Origin: Brevibacterium sp. XM4083
Lineage (GTDB): Bacteria; Actinomycetota; Actinomycetes; Actinomycetales; Brevibacteriaceae
Assembly: GCF_006489205.2 (NCBI RefSeq)
Contig: NZ_VFYR02000006.1
Span: 62,001 to 126,000, forward strand
Reading direction: 5' to 3'
Length of the DNA stretch: 64,000 bases
Made by a program: the position numbers and the translations under genes. Below, piece after piece: positions 18,469 through 27,530 of the stretch. Every line of letters starts with the position of its first letter. Within the stretch, counting starts at the first letter, position 1. The notes below the pieces were generated by a model that ran no database searches, was not told the DNA's origin, and saw only the letters and a program-made list of their open reading frames with translations.

Positions 18469-20343
18469 ATGACACCAGAGGCCGTGCCCACCGCGGCTCC
18501 CCTACCAGTGGCAGCGTCGCCACGGATCGGAACGACGATGGACAACCTTGCCGTGGCCGCGCTCCTCGCGCTCACCCCGATCCTGCTCGCAGGCGTCCTC
18601 CTCATCGGCTTCCGCTGGCCGGCGAAGTACGCGATGCCGATCGGACTCATCGCTGCAGCCCTCGTCGCGAACTTCGCGTGGCAGATCGAATGGGTGACGA
18701 TCGCCGCCTCCGTCGTCCAGGGCCTGCTCGTGGCGATCGGGCTGCTGTGGATCGTCTTCGGCGCGCTCCTCCTGCTCGCGACGATCACCCGGTCCGGGGC
18801 GATCGAGACGATCCGCGCAGGATTCGTCTCGATCTCCCCCGACCGGCGGGTCCAGGTCATCATCGTCGCATGGCTCTTCGGCTCCTTCATCGAAGGCGCC
18901 GCGGGCTTCGGCACTCCGGCGGCCGTCGTCGCTCCGCTCATGCTCGCCCTCGGGTTCCCCGCGATCGCCGCTGTGCTCGCCGGGCTCATCATCCAGTCGA
19001 CGCCGGTGAGCTTCGGTGCCGTGGGCACGCCGATGGTCGTCGGCATCGGCACCGGCCTCGCGCAGGAGGACGGGAGCATGTCGCCTGACGTCGCCGCCCG
19101 CGCCGCCCAGCTCGGACTCGACCAGTCGCAGTTCGTCGCCCACACCGCCGTCCAGGTCGCGCTCATCCACGCGGTGTGCGGCATCCTCATCCCGCTGCTG
19201 CTCGCATGCCTGATGACCGGGTTCTTCGGGGAGCGGCGCCGCTTCGCCGACGGGCTCGCCGTCGCACCGTTCGCGATCTACTCGGCTCTGGCGATGATCG
19301 TGCCCTACCTCCTCGTCGCGAGGTTCCTCGGCCCTGAGTTCCCCTCCCTGCTCGGCGGCCTCATCGGGCTGGCCATCGTCGTCACCACCTCCCGGATGGG
19401 CTTCCTCATGCCGAAGCAGACCTGGGACTTCGCGCCCCGGTCGATGTGGCCGGCCTTCTGGATGGGCACCGTCGACCCCGCCGACGAGGCCGCCCACCTG
19501 CAGAAGAAGATGTCACTGGCCCGAGCCTGGGCGCCCTACCTCATCGTCGTCGCCCTCCTCCTCATCACCCGCAACGTGCCCCCGATCAAGGAGTTCCTCA
19601 ACGGGCCGGCCGTGATCAAGATCGAGGGGATCTTCGGCACCCCCATCAACCAGAACATGGATCTGCTCTGGTCGCCCGGCGCGATCTTCGCCCTCGCGTG
19701 CGGACTGACCTACCTCATCCACCGAATGACGAAGGAGCAGATCGGGTCGTCGTGGCGGATCGCCGGTGGCCAGATCGCCGGGGCCGCCGTCGCCCTGCTG
19801 TGCTCCCTGCCGCTCGTGCGCGTGTTCATCAACTCCGGGTCGGACTACAACAACGCGGGCCTCGATTCGATGCCGGTCACCCTCGCCGAGGCGGCCGCCT
19901 CCACCGTCGGCGACGCCTGGCCCTTGCTCGCCCCCTTCATCGGGGCGCTCGGCGCATTCGTGGCGGGATCGAACACGGTCTCGAACATCATGTTCTCCCA
20001 GTTCCAGTTCTCCACCGGCGTCGCGATCGGTGCGGCCTCGCCGGAGACGGTGGTGGCCGCACAGGCCGTCGGCGGGGCGGCGGGAAACATGGTCGCCGTC
20101 CACAACGTCGTGGCCGCCTCGGCGACGGTCGGTCTCATCGGGCGCGAGGGCGAGCTCATCCGGCGCACGTCGATCCCCATGCTCGTCTACGCGCTCACTG
20201 CCGGGGCTCTCGCATTCATTGGCATCAACGGCCTGGGCGCGAATGCGGGCACGGTGGTGCTCAGCGCGGTCGTCGTCGGCCTCATCGTCCTCGTCGTCCT
20301 CGCGCGGAAGTCGGCAGGAAAGCCGCTCGTCGCGAACGCCTGA
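18469..20343 (+). CDS. lldP: L-lactate/glycolate permease (LctP family)
   Basis: A 624-residue transporter of the lactate permease family (LldP/GlcA), proton-coupled uptake of L-lactate, D-lactate or glycolate. About 13-14 membrane helices are visible. The family motifs [37 protein letters not shown] and the late [13 protein letters not shown] are present. Which 2-hydroxyacid is carried cannot be told from sequence. The ATG at 18469 gives a 23-residue polar leader, and an ATG at 18538 is an alternative nearer the first helix. The gene converges on rnj, with two large hairpins between them. Malate synthase nearby fits glycolate or lactate use. Confidence 0.92.
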   Translation: MTPEAVPTAAPLPVAASPRIGTTMDNLAVAALLALTPILLAGVLLIGFRWPAKYAMPIGLIAAALVANFAWQIEWVTIAASVVQGLLVAIGLLWIVFGALLLLATITRSGAIETIRAGFVSISPDRRVQVIIVAWLFGSFIEGAAGFGTPAAVVAPLMLALGFPAIAAVLAGLIIQSTPVSFGAVGTPMVVGIGTGLAQEDGSMSPDVAARAAQLGLDQSQFVAHTAVQVALIHAVCGILIPLLLACLMTGFFGERRRFADGLAVAPFAIYSALAMIVPYLLVARFLGPEFPSLLGGLIGLAIVVTTSRMGFLMPKQTWDFAPRSMWPAFWMGTVDPADEAAHLQKKMSLARAWAPYLIVVALLLITRNVPPIKEFLNGPAVIKIEGIFGTPINQNMDLLWSPGAIFALACGLTYLIHRMTKEQIGSSWRIAGGQIAGAAVALLCSLPLVRVFINSGSDYNNAGLDSMPVTLAEAAASTVGDAWPLLAPFIGALGAFVAGSNTVSNIMFSQFQFSTGVAIGAASPETVVAAQAVGGAAGNMVAVHNVVAASATVGLIGREGELIRRTSIPMLVYALTAGALAFIGINGLGANAGTVVLSAVVVGLIVLVVLARKSAGKPLVANA

Positions 20344-20419
20344 CGTGGTGGGCACTGGGCGCGAGCGGGCGCTCAGCCTGACGCCGGCGGGCGCCGGCAC
20401 CTCTCTCACCCCGCGACTT

Positions 20420-20470
20420 GAGGACCCGCAGTGTCGATTCGGGTGTCCAGAATCGACACTGGGCGTCCTC
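20420..20470. terminator. 21-bp hairpin downstream of the permease
   Basis: Arms 20420-20440 and 20450-20470 pair at 19 of 21 positions around a 9-nt loop. The T run is poor. It lies 76 bp after the permease stop and is a likely terminator or mRNA 3'-end stabiliser. Confidence 0.65.
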
Positions 20471-20524
20471 GACTCCGGGCAATCCGCCCGCCATGCCGCC
20501 GCACACACGGCCCGAAACGGCAAA

Positions 20525-20584
20525 AGCGCGGTGAACCGACACTAACGCGGTGAAATCACCACGCGCGTGTCGGCTCACCGCGCT
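20525..20584. repeat. palindrome R3, diverged relative of R1 and R2
   Basis: Arms of 29 bp at 20525-20553 and 20556-20584 pair with about five mismatches. It shares GCGGTGA, CCGACA and ACGCGGTGA blocks with R1 and R2, but not the T5 tracts or the CTGCTA loop. It lies between the convergent permease and rnj genes. Confidence 0.75.
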
Positions 20585-20641
20585 CAAGCAGCACCCAGCG
20601 GTCGCCGACAAGCGACCGGCCGCGGGCGACCGCGCAGATCC

Positions 20642-22330
20642 TCAGACGATGACGACCATGGGGACGATCATCGGCTTGCGCCGCAGCTTCGAGGACACCC
20701 AGCGCCCGACCGTGCGGCGCACGACCTGCTGGAGCTGGTACTGGTCCGTCGTACCCGACTCGAGGGCCTCCTCGACGGCCTTGGTCACCTTGGGGATGAT
20801 CGAGTCGAAGACGGAGTCGTTCTCGGCGACGCCGCGGGCATGGATCTCAGGGCCGGCGATGAGCGTCTTCGTCTGCGAGTTCACGGCGAGGAAGATCGTC
20901 ACGAAGCCCTCACCGGCGAGCACGAGACGGTCCTTGAGGTCCGCCTCGGTGATCTCACCGACGGACGAACCGTCGACGAAGACGTAGTTGCAGTCGACGG
21001 CACCGACCACCTCGGCGTGGCCGTCCTTGAGGTCGACGACCCAACCGTCGTCAGCGAGGACGATGTTGTCGGGGTCGACCCCGGTCGCCTCGGCGTGGCG
21101 GGCGTTGGCGAGCAGGTGTCGCCACTCGCCGTGGACGGGCATGACGCCGCGGGGCTTGACGATGTTGTAGCAGTAGAGGAGCTCGCCGCCGGACGCGTGA
21201 CCGGAGACGTGGACCTTCGCATCGGCCTTCGAGATCACCTTCGCGCCGAGCTTCATGAGGCCGTTGATGACCTTGAACACGGAGTTCTCGTTGCCGGGGA
21301 TGAGCGAGGAGGCGAGGATGACGGTGTCGCCGTCGCCGACCTCGATGCGGTGGTTGCGGTTGGCCATGCGGGAGAGCGCTGCCATCGGCTCGCCCTGGGA
21401 CCCGGTGCACATGAGCACGACCTGGTCGTCGGGCAGGTCGTCGACGTCCTTGATGTCGATGAGCACGCCCTTGGGCACGTCGAGGTAGCCGAGGTCGGCG
21501 GCGATCTTCATGTTGCGCACCATCGACCGGCCGACGAGGGCGACCTTGCGTCCGTGCGCGCTCGCGGCGTTGAGCACCTGCTGCACGCGGTGGACGTGCG
21601 AGGAGAACGAGGCGACGATGATGCGGCGCTCGGCGTGGCCGAAGAGGTTCTCGAGCACCGGGCCGATGTCCTTCTCGAGCGCGGTGAAGCCGGGGACCTC
21701 GGCGTTCGTCGAGTCCGTCATGAACAGGTCGACGCCCTCCTCGCCGAGGCGGGCGAAGGCGCGCAGGTCCGTGATCCGGCCGTCGAGCGGGAGCTGGTCC
21801 ATCTTGAAGTCACCGGTGTGGAGGATGTTGCCGGCACCGGTGCGGATGAAGACGGCGAGCGCGTCGGGGATCGAGTGGTTGACGGCGACGAACTCGAGGT
21901 CGAAGGGCCCGAGCTGGTCGGTGTCACCGGCCGCGACGACGCGGGTGATCGGCTTGATCCGGTGCTCCTTGAGCTTCGCCTCGATGAGCGCGATCGTCAG
22001 CTTCGAGCCGAGGATCGGGATGTCGGGCTTGCGCTTGAGGAGGTAGGGCACGGCTCCGATGTGGTCCTCGTGGCCGTGGGTGAGGACGAGGCCGACGATG
22101 TCGTCGAGGCGGTCGTCGAGGTAGGAGAAGTCGGGGAGGATGAGGTCGACGCCGGGCTGCTCCTCCTCGGGGAAGAGGACGCCGGCGTCGACGATGAGGA
22201 TCTTGCCGTGGTATTCGAACACGGTCATGTTGCGCCCGACCTCGCCGAGGCCGCCGAGGGCGACGATGCGGACCGCTTCCGGGTCCATCTTCGGCGGTGG
22301 ACCGAGCTCTTGGGTCAATGCGTTATTCAC
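20642..22330 (-). CDS. rnj: ribonuclease J
   Basis: A 562-residue metallo-beta-lactamase/beta-CASP ribonuclease for mRNA decay and rRNA maturation. HGHEDH is at residues 85-90, followed by GDFKMDQ, the beta-CASP core and VSGHASGGEL. A GTG at 22330 is chosen: AGGAG lies about 11 nt before it and it overlaps the dapA stop (GTGAATAA). A GTG at 22342 would leave no space after that AGGAG. The dapA-rnj order is conserved in actinobacteria, where ftsK usually follows closely. Here about 8 kb of other genes intervenes. Confidence 0.96.
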   Translation of the reverse strand: MNNALTQELGPPPKMDPEAVRIVALGGLGEVGRNMTVFEYHGKILIVDAGVLFPEEEQPGVDLILPDFSYLDDRLDDIVGLVLTHGHEDHIGAVPYLLKRKPDIPILGSKLTIALIEAKLKEHRIKPITRVVAAGDTDQLGPFDLEFVAVNHSIPDALAVFIRTGAGNILHTGDFKMDQLPLDGRITDLRAFARLGEEGVDLFMTDSTNAEVPGFTALEKDIGPVLENLFGHAERRIIVASFSSHVHRVQQVLNAASAHGRKVALVGRSMVRNMKIAADLGYLDVPKGVLIDIKDVDDLPDDQVVLMCTGSQGEPMAALSRMANRNHRIEVGDGDTVILASSLIPGNENSVFKVINGLMKLGAKVISKADAKVHVSGHASGGELLYCYNIVKPRGVMPVHGEWRHLLANARHAEATGVDPDNIVLADDGWVVDLKDGHAEVVGAVDCNYVFVDGSSVGEITEADLKDRLVLAGEGFVTIFLAVNSQTKTLIAGPEIHARGVAENDSVFDSIIPKVTKAVEEALESGTTDQYQLQQVVRRTVGRWVSSKLRRKPMIVPMVVIV

Positions 22331-23246
22331 TGAGGTAACCACTCCTGGTCAGTTGGGCGGTGACGAACGCCGTCTGCTCCTCATCTGCTGGGAGCAGCGG
22401 CATCCGGGTACCGCGGTTGGTCAGTATTCCCTGGGCCTGCAATGCGGCCTTCGCCGAGATCACTCCCGGCATGTGGTTCATGAGGGCGTCGACGACGCCG
22501 GCGGTCTCGTAGCTCAGCCGCCTCGCTGTGTCGAGGTCGTTGTCGTAGACGGCCTGGACCATCGCCGCGAAGCGGTCGGAGCACACGTGTCCGGCGACGG
22601 AGACGAGTCCGAGGGCGCCGATGGCCAGTAGCGGAAGGTTGAGGGCGTCCTCCCCCGAGTAGTAGACGAGGGACGATTCGGCCATCACCGTCTGCGAGGC
22701 GAAGAGGTCGCCCTTGGCGTCCTTGACCGCGAGGATGTTCGGGTGGTCGGCGAGTCCGAGGAGCGTCTCCGTCGTGATCGGCACCCCGGAGCGACCGGGG
22801 ATGTCGTAGAGCATGACGGGCAGGTCCGTGGAGTCCGCCGCCGCCCGCATGTGCGCGGCGATCGCCGGCTGCGTCGGCTTCGAGTAGTAAGGGGTGACGA
22901 CGAGGAGGCCGTCCGCGCCGGCGGCTGCCGAGCGCTCACTGAGGTCAACCGTGTGCGCGGTGACATTGTTCCCGGTGCCGGCGATGAGCTTCGCGCGGGT
23001 GCCCACGGCACCGCGGACGACGCGGAGGAGTTCGATCTTCTCGTCGTCGGTCGTCGTCGGGGACTCCCCCGTGGTGCCGGAGACGACGAGCATGTCGTTG
23101 CCGAGGTTCACGAGGTGGTCGGCGACCTTCTCCACGCCCGCCCAGTCGATGGTCCCGTCGTCGTTGAACGGAGTCACCATTGCCGTGCCGACGGTGCCGA
23201 ACGCTTCGATCGCGGCGGTCGCCGCACTGTCCCCGAGAATCGCCAT
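22323..23246 (-). CDS. dapA: 4-hydroxy-tetrahydrodipicolinate synthase
   Basis: A 307-residue enzyme that condenses pyruvate with aspartate semialdehyde in the lysine/DAP pathway. The Schiff-base Lys175 (AVKDAKGD), Tyr147 (MLYDIPGRSG) and Thr58-Thr59 (SGTTGES) are in place. It overlaps the rnj start by 8 bp, so rnj is probably translated by coupling. With dapB (30225) and dapF (1301), three DAP-pathway genes lie in the window but in separate operons. Confidence 0.97.
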   Translation of the reverse strand: MAILGDSAATAAIEAFGTVGTAMVTPFNDDGTIDWAGVEKVADHLVNLGNDMLVVSGTTGESPTTTDDEKIELLRVVRGAVGTRAKLIAGTGNNVTAHTVDLSERSAAAGADGLLVVTPYYSKPTQPAIAAHMRAAADSTDLPVMLYDIPGRSGVPITTETLLGLADHPNILAVKDAKGDLFASQTVMAESSLVYYSGEDALNLPLLAIGALGLVSVAGHVCSDRFAAMVQAVYDNDLDTARRLSYETAGVVDALMNHMPGVISAKAALQAQGILTNRGTRMPLLPADEEQTAFVTAQLTRSGYLSE

Positions 23247-23374
23247 GGAACCAGGATACCGCCGCCGCCCTCACCTGCGGGGAACCGGTCCAGGCGCGCC
23301 GAGGTGGTCGGCTGAGACGCAGATCACATAGGCTGTGCTCACGCCCCGTGACGACTGCACCGAAGGAGAGTTCG

Positions 23375-24682
23375 ATGAGCCGCACACGCATCCGCGATTT
23401 CCACGACGACGACCTCGACGGGATCGTCCGCCTCTGGGAGGCGGCGCAGGCCTCCCCCGCCGCCCCCGTCTATTCGCTGCCCGAGGTCATCGCGTCGTGC
23501 CAGAACGACCATGCCGTCGTCGCCGTCCGCGGTGAGGAGATCGTCGGTGCCGCCGTCGGCCGGGCCGCGCACGCCCAGGGGTGGATCGTCTTCTTCCATG
23601 TCCTCGCCGAGGTGGCCGATGAGTCCGGACAGGGTGAGCACGCCGAGGCGGGGCTGCTTGACGCCCTCGAACGCCATTTCATGCCGCTGGGGCTGGGGAA
23701 GCTCTCGATCCTCGTGCCTGAGGAGTCCCCGGCGTTCGCGGGGCTCGAGTCCAACGGCTTCCAGGTCCGCTCGCAGCTGCGCTATCTCGAACGGCAGATG
23801 CCGGTGCAGCGGCGCGAGCTCGATCTGCTCCGCAGCGTCGGCGGCCGCATCCTCCCCCGCCATCTGTGGGATGCGGTGAGCGGAATGCAGGAGGAGAAGG
23901 ACATGCTCGAGGATCGTCTCGTCGTGCCCCTGTCCGAACCCGACCTCGCCGATCACTTCGGTGTCGTCCCACCACGGGCGGTCATGCTCTTCGGTCCTCC
24001 CGGCACCGGGAAGACGACGTTTGCGAAGGCGGTGGCCTCCCGTCTCGACTGGCCGTTCGTCGAGCTCTTCCCCTCCCGCCTGTCCGGGGAGCCCGGTGGG
24101 GTGGCCGCGGGTCTGCGGACCTCGTTCGAGCAGATCGGCGAGCTCGAGCATGCGGTCGTCTTCATCGACGAGGTCGAGGAGATCGCCTCGAAGCGCGGCG
24201 GCGAACCGCCGTCGCCGACCCAGGGGGTGACGAACGAGCTCCTCAAACAGGTCGCGGAGTTCCGGGACCGGGAGGGCCGGCTGCTCATCTGTGCGACGAA
24301 CTTCGTCCGGGCCCTCGACGCCGCATTCCTCCGGCATGGCCGCTTCGACTACGTCATCCCCATCGGCCTGCCCGACGAGACCGCCCGGCACGCCATCTGG
24401 TCCCGCTACATCCCCGACCACGTCATCGGCGACATCGACGTCGACGCACTCGTCGATGCCAGCAGCGGGCTCACCCCGGCCGACATCGAGTACGCGGCCA
24501 GACGGGCCTCGCAGGAGGCCTTGGCCGCCTCGCTCGGCAAGGACCGGGTGCCCATCGACGCCCGCACGGACGTGCTCACGACGGAGAACTACCTCGACGC
24601 GCTGCGGGCGACCAGGGCGACCGTGTCCGAGGAGACGGCCCGGGAGTTCCGCGACGACGTCCAGACCATCGCCAGGCTCTGA
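23375..24682 (+). CDS. GNAT acetyltransferase-AAA+ ATPase fusion
   Basis: A 435-residue two-domain protein. Residues ~1-140 form a GNAT-like N-acetyltransferase (MSRTRIRDFHDDDLDGIVRL at the start, then IVGAAVGRAAHAQGWI). Residues ~170-435 form a single AAA+ module with Walker A GPPGTGKTT (~207-215), Walker B VVFIDEVEE (~259-267), an FLRHGRFDYVIP second-region-of-homology Arg, and a C-terminal LTPADIEYAARRA helix bundle like FtsH/Cdc48 proteins. It has no membrane segment or protease domain. GAAGGAGAG precedes the ATG. A TAGGCT element near 23331 may be its -10 box. The function is unknown: an ATP-driven remodeller with an acetyltransferase or GNAT-fold substrate adaptor is only a guess. It stands alone. 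Confidence 0.85.
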   Translation: MSRTRIRDFHDDDLDGIVRLWEAAQASPAAPVYSLPEVIASCQNDHAVVAVRGEEIVGAAVGRAAHAQGWIVFFHVLAEVADESGQGEHAEAGLLDALERHFMPLGLGKLSILVPEESPAFAGLESNGFQVRSQLRYLERQMPVQRRELDLLRSVGGRILPRHLWDAVSGMQEEKDMLEDRLVVPLSEPDLADHFGVVPPRAVMLFGPPGTGKTTFAKAVASRLDWPFVELFPSRLSGEPGGVAAGLRTSFEQIGELEHAVVFIDEVEEIASKRGGEPPSPTQGVTNELLKQVAEFRDREGRLLICATNFVRALDAAFLRHGRFDYVIPIGLPDETARHAIWSRYIPDHVIGDIDVDALVDASSGLTPADIEYAARRASQEALAASLGKDRVPIDARTDVLTTENYLDALRATRATVSEETAREFRDDVQTIARL

Positions 24683-24760
24683 CAGCGGGGCTCGGCCAGT
24701 GCCGGACTGAGGCCCGGGGCGAGCCGCGTCAGTGCAGCGCTGATGCCAGGGTGAGCCGCG

Positions 24761-25393
24761 TCACCGGTGAGCCGCCGCTGCGGCGTCGACGCCGAGGAGC
24801 GACGCGGCCGTCGCTTCGAGCGACGTGCTCATCCGGTCGGGTCGCAAGTCGGTCCGTCCCGCCGCGACGGCGAGATCGAAACCGTCGATCTGCGCGATGA
24901 GGGTGTCGACGATGAGGTCGATGCCGATGCGCGGGGTGAAGGAGCCCTCGGCGATTCCCCCTGCGATGAGATCACGGAGGTGGGTCCGCCACCCGGCGAA
25001 CACCTCGGCGACGGAATCCTTGAGAACGGGACTGCGGCGGGATGCGGCGACGAGTTCGACCCAGACGATCGCCCGCTGCTCGTGGGACCCGACGGTCGGG
25101 ACGGCGGCGAAGGTCGACCGGAGCCGCTGCCATGCGGTCCCCGATCCGCCGGAGAGGTCCGCGATCGCCGCGATGACGGCTCGGCTGTGGGCGGAGAACG
25201 CCTCGACGAGGAGGTCGTCGCGGGAGGCGAAGTAGTACTGGACCGTGCCGACGGAGACTCCGGCACCGGCGGCGACGTCCTTCATCCGCACGTTCTCGGG
25301 TCCGCGCCGGACGATCTCGTCGATCGTCGCCTCGAGGATCGCCGAGCGTCTCGCGGCAACCTCGGCGGGGTCGAGCTGAGGTCGCGGGCTCAC
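24761..25393 (-). CDS. TetR-family regulator
   Basis: A 210-residue repressor-type protein. The N-terminal HTH (residues ~15-65) reads RRSAILEATIDEIVRRGPENV, MKDVAAGAGVSVGTVQYYFASRDDLL. The C-terminal ligand domain includes IDGFDLAVAAGR. The GTG start at 25393 overlaps the stop of the flavoprotein gene by 4 bp (GTGA), so the pair is one operon and TetR is its likely controller. A candidate operator is at 27405-27424, ahead of the flavoprotein. The stop lies near repeated GAGCCGCGTCA sequence (24721-24763). Confidence 0.88.
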   Translation of the reverse strand: MSPRPQLDPAEVAARRSAILEATIDEIVRRGPENVRMKDVAAGAGVSVGTVQYYFASRDDLLVEAFSAHSRAVIAAIADLSGGSGTAWQRLRSTFAAVPTVGSHEQRAIVWVELVAASRRSPVLKDSVAEVFAGWRTHLRDLIAGGIAEGSFTPRIGIDLIVDTLIAQIDGFDLAVAAGRTDLRPDRMSTSLEATAASLLGVDAAAAAHR

Positions 25394-27369
25394 GCTCCGA
25401 CCGCCTCGGTGCGGGAGAGGTTTGTCGCGGCGACGAGCCCTTCGTAGACGGCCTCTTCGACGGTGCGCGGGGCCAGGGCATCGCCGATGACCGTGACGTC
25501 CGCTCCCCTGAAGTCGAGGTCCGGGGTGGACGAACGGGGCGCGGCGGAGACGAGGGTCGCCGTCACCCCCGCGACCTCGTGGACGATCTCGCACAGCGTC
25601 GACTGGAGGTAGCCCGTGTCCTCGTCGATGCCGACCAGGCGCGCGTCGGCCAGGAACTCGACCCCGGCCCGCATCGCCTGCGAGACGAGCAAGGTGCGCG
25701 TGTACTGCTGGATCGCTGCTCCCGCGAAGTTCGCGGCGGTGGCGAGCGTGACGGGCCGGCCCGCCTCGGCGAGGCGCAGCGCGATTCCCAACCCGATCCA
25801 GTCGCCCTTCCAGTCGGCGACGAGGATGCGCCCGGTCGGCAGGGTCGGCTCCTCGGTGAGGTAGGTGCGGGCCCCGATGACGAGGGCGTCGTCGGCGATC
25901 TCGAGAGCGGGCATCCGCTCGACGGCGCCGGTGGCGACGATGACATGATCGGGGGCGAGATCGTCGAGGACGTCCTGGGTCACCGGCGTCGACGTGCGCA
26001 GCTCGGCTCCGGCGCGGGCCGCCTCGGCGGTCAGGTTCGTCGCGGCCCCACCGAACTCCGCCCGGTACGGCAGGGTCTGGGCGAGCAGGACGGCCCCGCC
26101 GAGGTGGGGCTTCGCTTCACAGACGACGACGTCGTGTCCTGCTTCGGCGGCGACGGCGGCTGCCTTGAGACCGCCCGGTCCCCCGCCGATGACGAGGACG
26201 CGCTCGGCCCGGCGCACGCGCGGGCGGGGCAGGAAGGTGAGCTCGCGGCCGGTCTCAGGGTGCTGGATGCACGAGATGGGCACGCCCATCTGGAAGTGGC
26301 CGATGCAGGCCTGGTTGCAGCCGATGCACGCGCGGATCTCGTCGACGGCGTCGCGCGCGGACTTCTCTGCGATGTCCGGGTCGCAGATCATCGCCCGGGT
26401 CATGATCGCCATATCGGTGCGGCCTTCGGCGATCGCCGCTTCGGCCTCGTGCGGCTGGTTGATCCGGCCGGCGACCATGACCGGCCTGTCGGTGACCTTC
26501 TTCACCTGTGCGGACAGGGTCGTCGCGTATCCCGGGTCGATCTGCATCGAGGGGACGATGTGGACGGCGCCCTGGAGGGTCGAGGAGTCCCCGGCGGTCA
26601 CGGAGTAGTAGTCGAGACAGTCGAGGGCATCGAGGTGGCCGATGAGGTCGAGGATCTCGTCGGCGACGAGGCCGTCCTCGGTCTTCTCCTCCCCGGAGAT
26701 CCGCAGGCCGACGACGACATCGTCGCCGACTGCGGCGCGGACGCCCTCGACGACCTCGGTGAGGAAGCGGCGTCGGTTCTCCGGGGTTCCGCCGTAGTCG
26801 TCGGTGCGGGTGTTGATGCGCGGGTTGAAGAACTGGATGGGCAGGTAGCCGTGGCTGGCGACGATCTCGACGCCGTCGATGCCGCTCGAGGCGATCCGCG
26901 CCGCGGAGTCCGCGTACCCGGCGATGATGTCCTTGACCGTGGCGGTGCTCAGGGCTTCGGGGACGACTCTGAACCGCTCCTCCGGGACGTCGCTCGGAGC
27001 GACGGCACGGGGTGCCATGCCCTGGTCGCCGTCCATGACCTCGCGGCCGGGGTGGAAGAGCTGGGCGAAGATCGTCGCGCCGTGGCGGTGGACGGCCTCG
27101 GCGACGGCGCGATAGCCGGGGATCGCGGAGTCATCGGTGGCCATGAGGACGTGGTTGGTGTAGCGGGCGGTCTCGTGGACGCCGGAGACCTGGAGGACGA
27201 TGAGTCCGCAGCCTCCCTGTGCCCGGGCCTCGTGGTAGGCGACGAGGTCGGGGCCGATCTGCCCATGGTCGGCGAGGACCGTGTCATGACCGGATGAGAC
27301 GATGCGGTTTCGGATGGTCCGAGGACCCAGGGTGATCGGCTCGAAGAGGTGCGGAAAGAGGTGAGACAT
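25390..27369 (-). CDS. FMN/FAD/4Fe-4S oxidoreductase (2,4-dienoyl-CoA reductase/trimethylamine dehydrogenase type)
   Basis: A 659-residue protein. Residues ~1-360 are an old-yellow-enzyme TIM barrel. The cluster motif CIGCNQACIG with a later SCIQHP follows at about residues 336-365, then an FAD/NAD-binding half starting VLVIGGGPGGLKAA near 390. This layout is that of FadH-type 2,4-dienoyl-CoA reductases, trimethylamine dehydrogenase and N-methylproline demethylases. Sequence alone does not decide the substrate. AAGGA lies about 8 nt before the ATG at 27369. It is the first gene of a two-gene operon with the TetR regulator. Confidence 0.9.
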   Translation of the reverse strand: MSHLFPHLFEPITLGPRTIRNRIVSSGHDTVLADHGQIGPDLVAYHEARAQGGCGLIVLQVSGVHETARYTNHVLMATDDSAIPGYRAVAEAVHRHGATIFAQLFHPGREVMDGDQGMAPRAVAPSDVPEERFRVVPEALSTATVKDIIAGYADSAARIASSGIDGVEIVASHGYLPIQFFNPRINTRTDDYGGTPENRRRFLTEVVEGVRAAVGDDVVVGLRISGEEKTEDGLVADEILDLIGHLDALDCLDYYSVTAGDSSTLQGAVHIVPSMQIDPGYATTLSAQVKKVTDRPVMVAGRINQPHEAEAAIAEGRTDMAIMTRAMICDPDIAEKSARDAVDEIRACIGCNQACIGHFQMGVPISCIQHPETGRELTFLPRPRVRRAERVLVIGGGPGGLKAAAVAAEAGHDVVVCEAKPHLGGAVLLAQTLPYRAEFGGAATNLTAEAARAGAELRTSTPVTQDVLDDLAPDHVIVATGAVERMPALEIADDALVIGARTYLTEEPTLPTGRILVADWKGDWIGLGIALRLAEAGRPVTLATAANFAGAAIQQYTRTLLVSQAMRAGVEFLADARLVGIDEDTGYLQSTLCEIVHEVAGVTATLVSAAPRSSTPDLDFRGADVTVIGDALAPRTVEEAVYEGLVAATNLSRTEAVGA

Positions 27370-27404
27370 GGATCGTCCTTGATGCATGCGGGTGCTGACC
27401 CGTA

Positions 27405-27424
27405 ATTCATATCACGGTATGGAT
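27405..27424. promoter_or_regulatory. candidate TetR operator ahead of the flavoprotein operon
   Basis: ATTCATATCACGGTATGGAT is a 7-bp inverted repeat (one mismatch) with a 6-bp spacer. On the minus strand it contains TATGAAT, which could be the -10 box, so the site would overlap the promoter. It lies 36 bp upstream of the start codon. Confidence 0.5.
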
Positions 27425-27454
27425 AACCGCGGAAGAGGTGTCTCGTCTCTGTGT

Positions 27455-27520
27455 GCCGCGCGGCCAGGGCGGGCTCGCCGCGCGGTCAGGGCGGGCTCGC
27501 CGCACGGTCAGGGTCTGCTT
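27455..27520. repeat. 22-bp tandem repeat, three units
   Basis: Units start at 27455, 27477 and 27499. The first two differ at one base and the third is more diverged. The array begins 10 bp beyond the stop codon of the metallopeptidase gene. Confidence 0.85.
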
Positions 27521-27530
27521 CGGGAAACGG

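Noticed and set aside
20567..22333. Long plus-strand frame antisense to rnj
   Set aside because: It mirrors the codon bias of a clearly identified gene and has no domain. The same holds for similar antisense frames over dapF, miaB, pnp, infB and proS.
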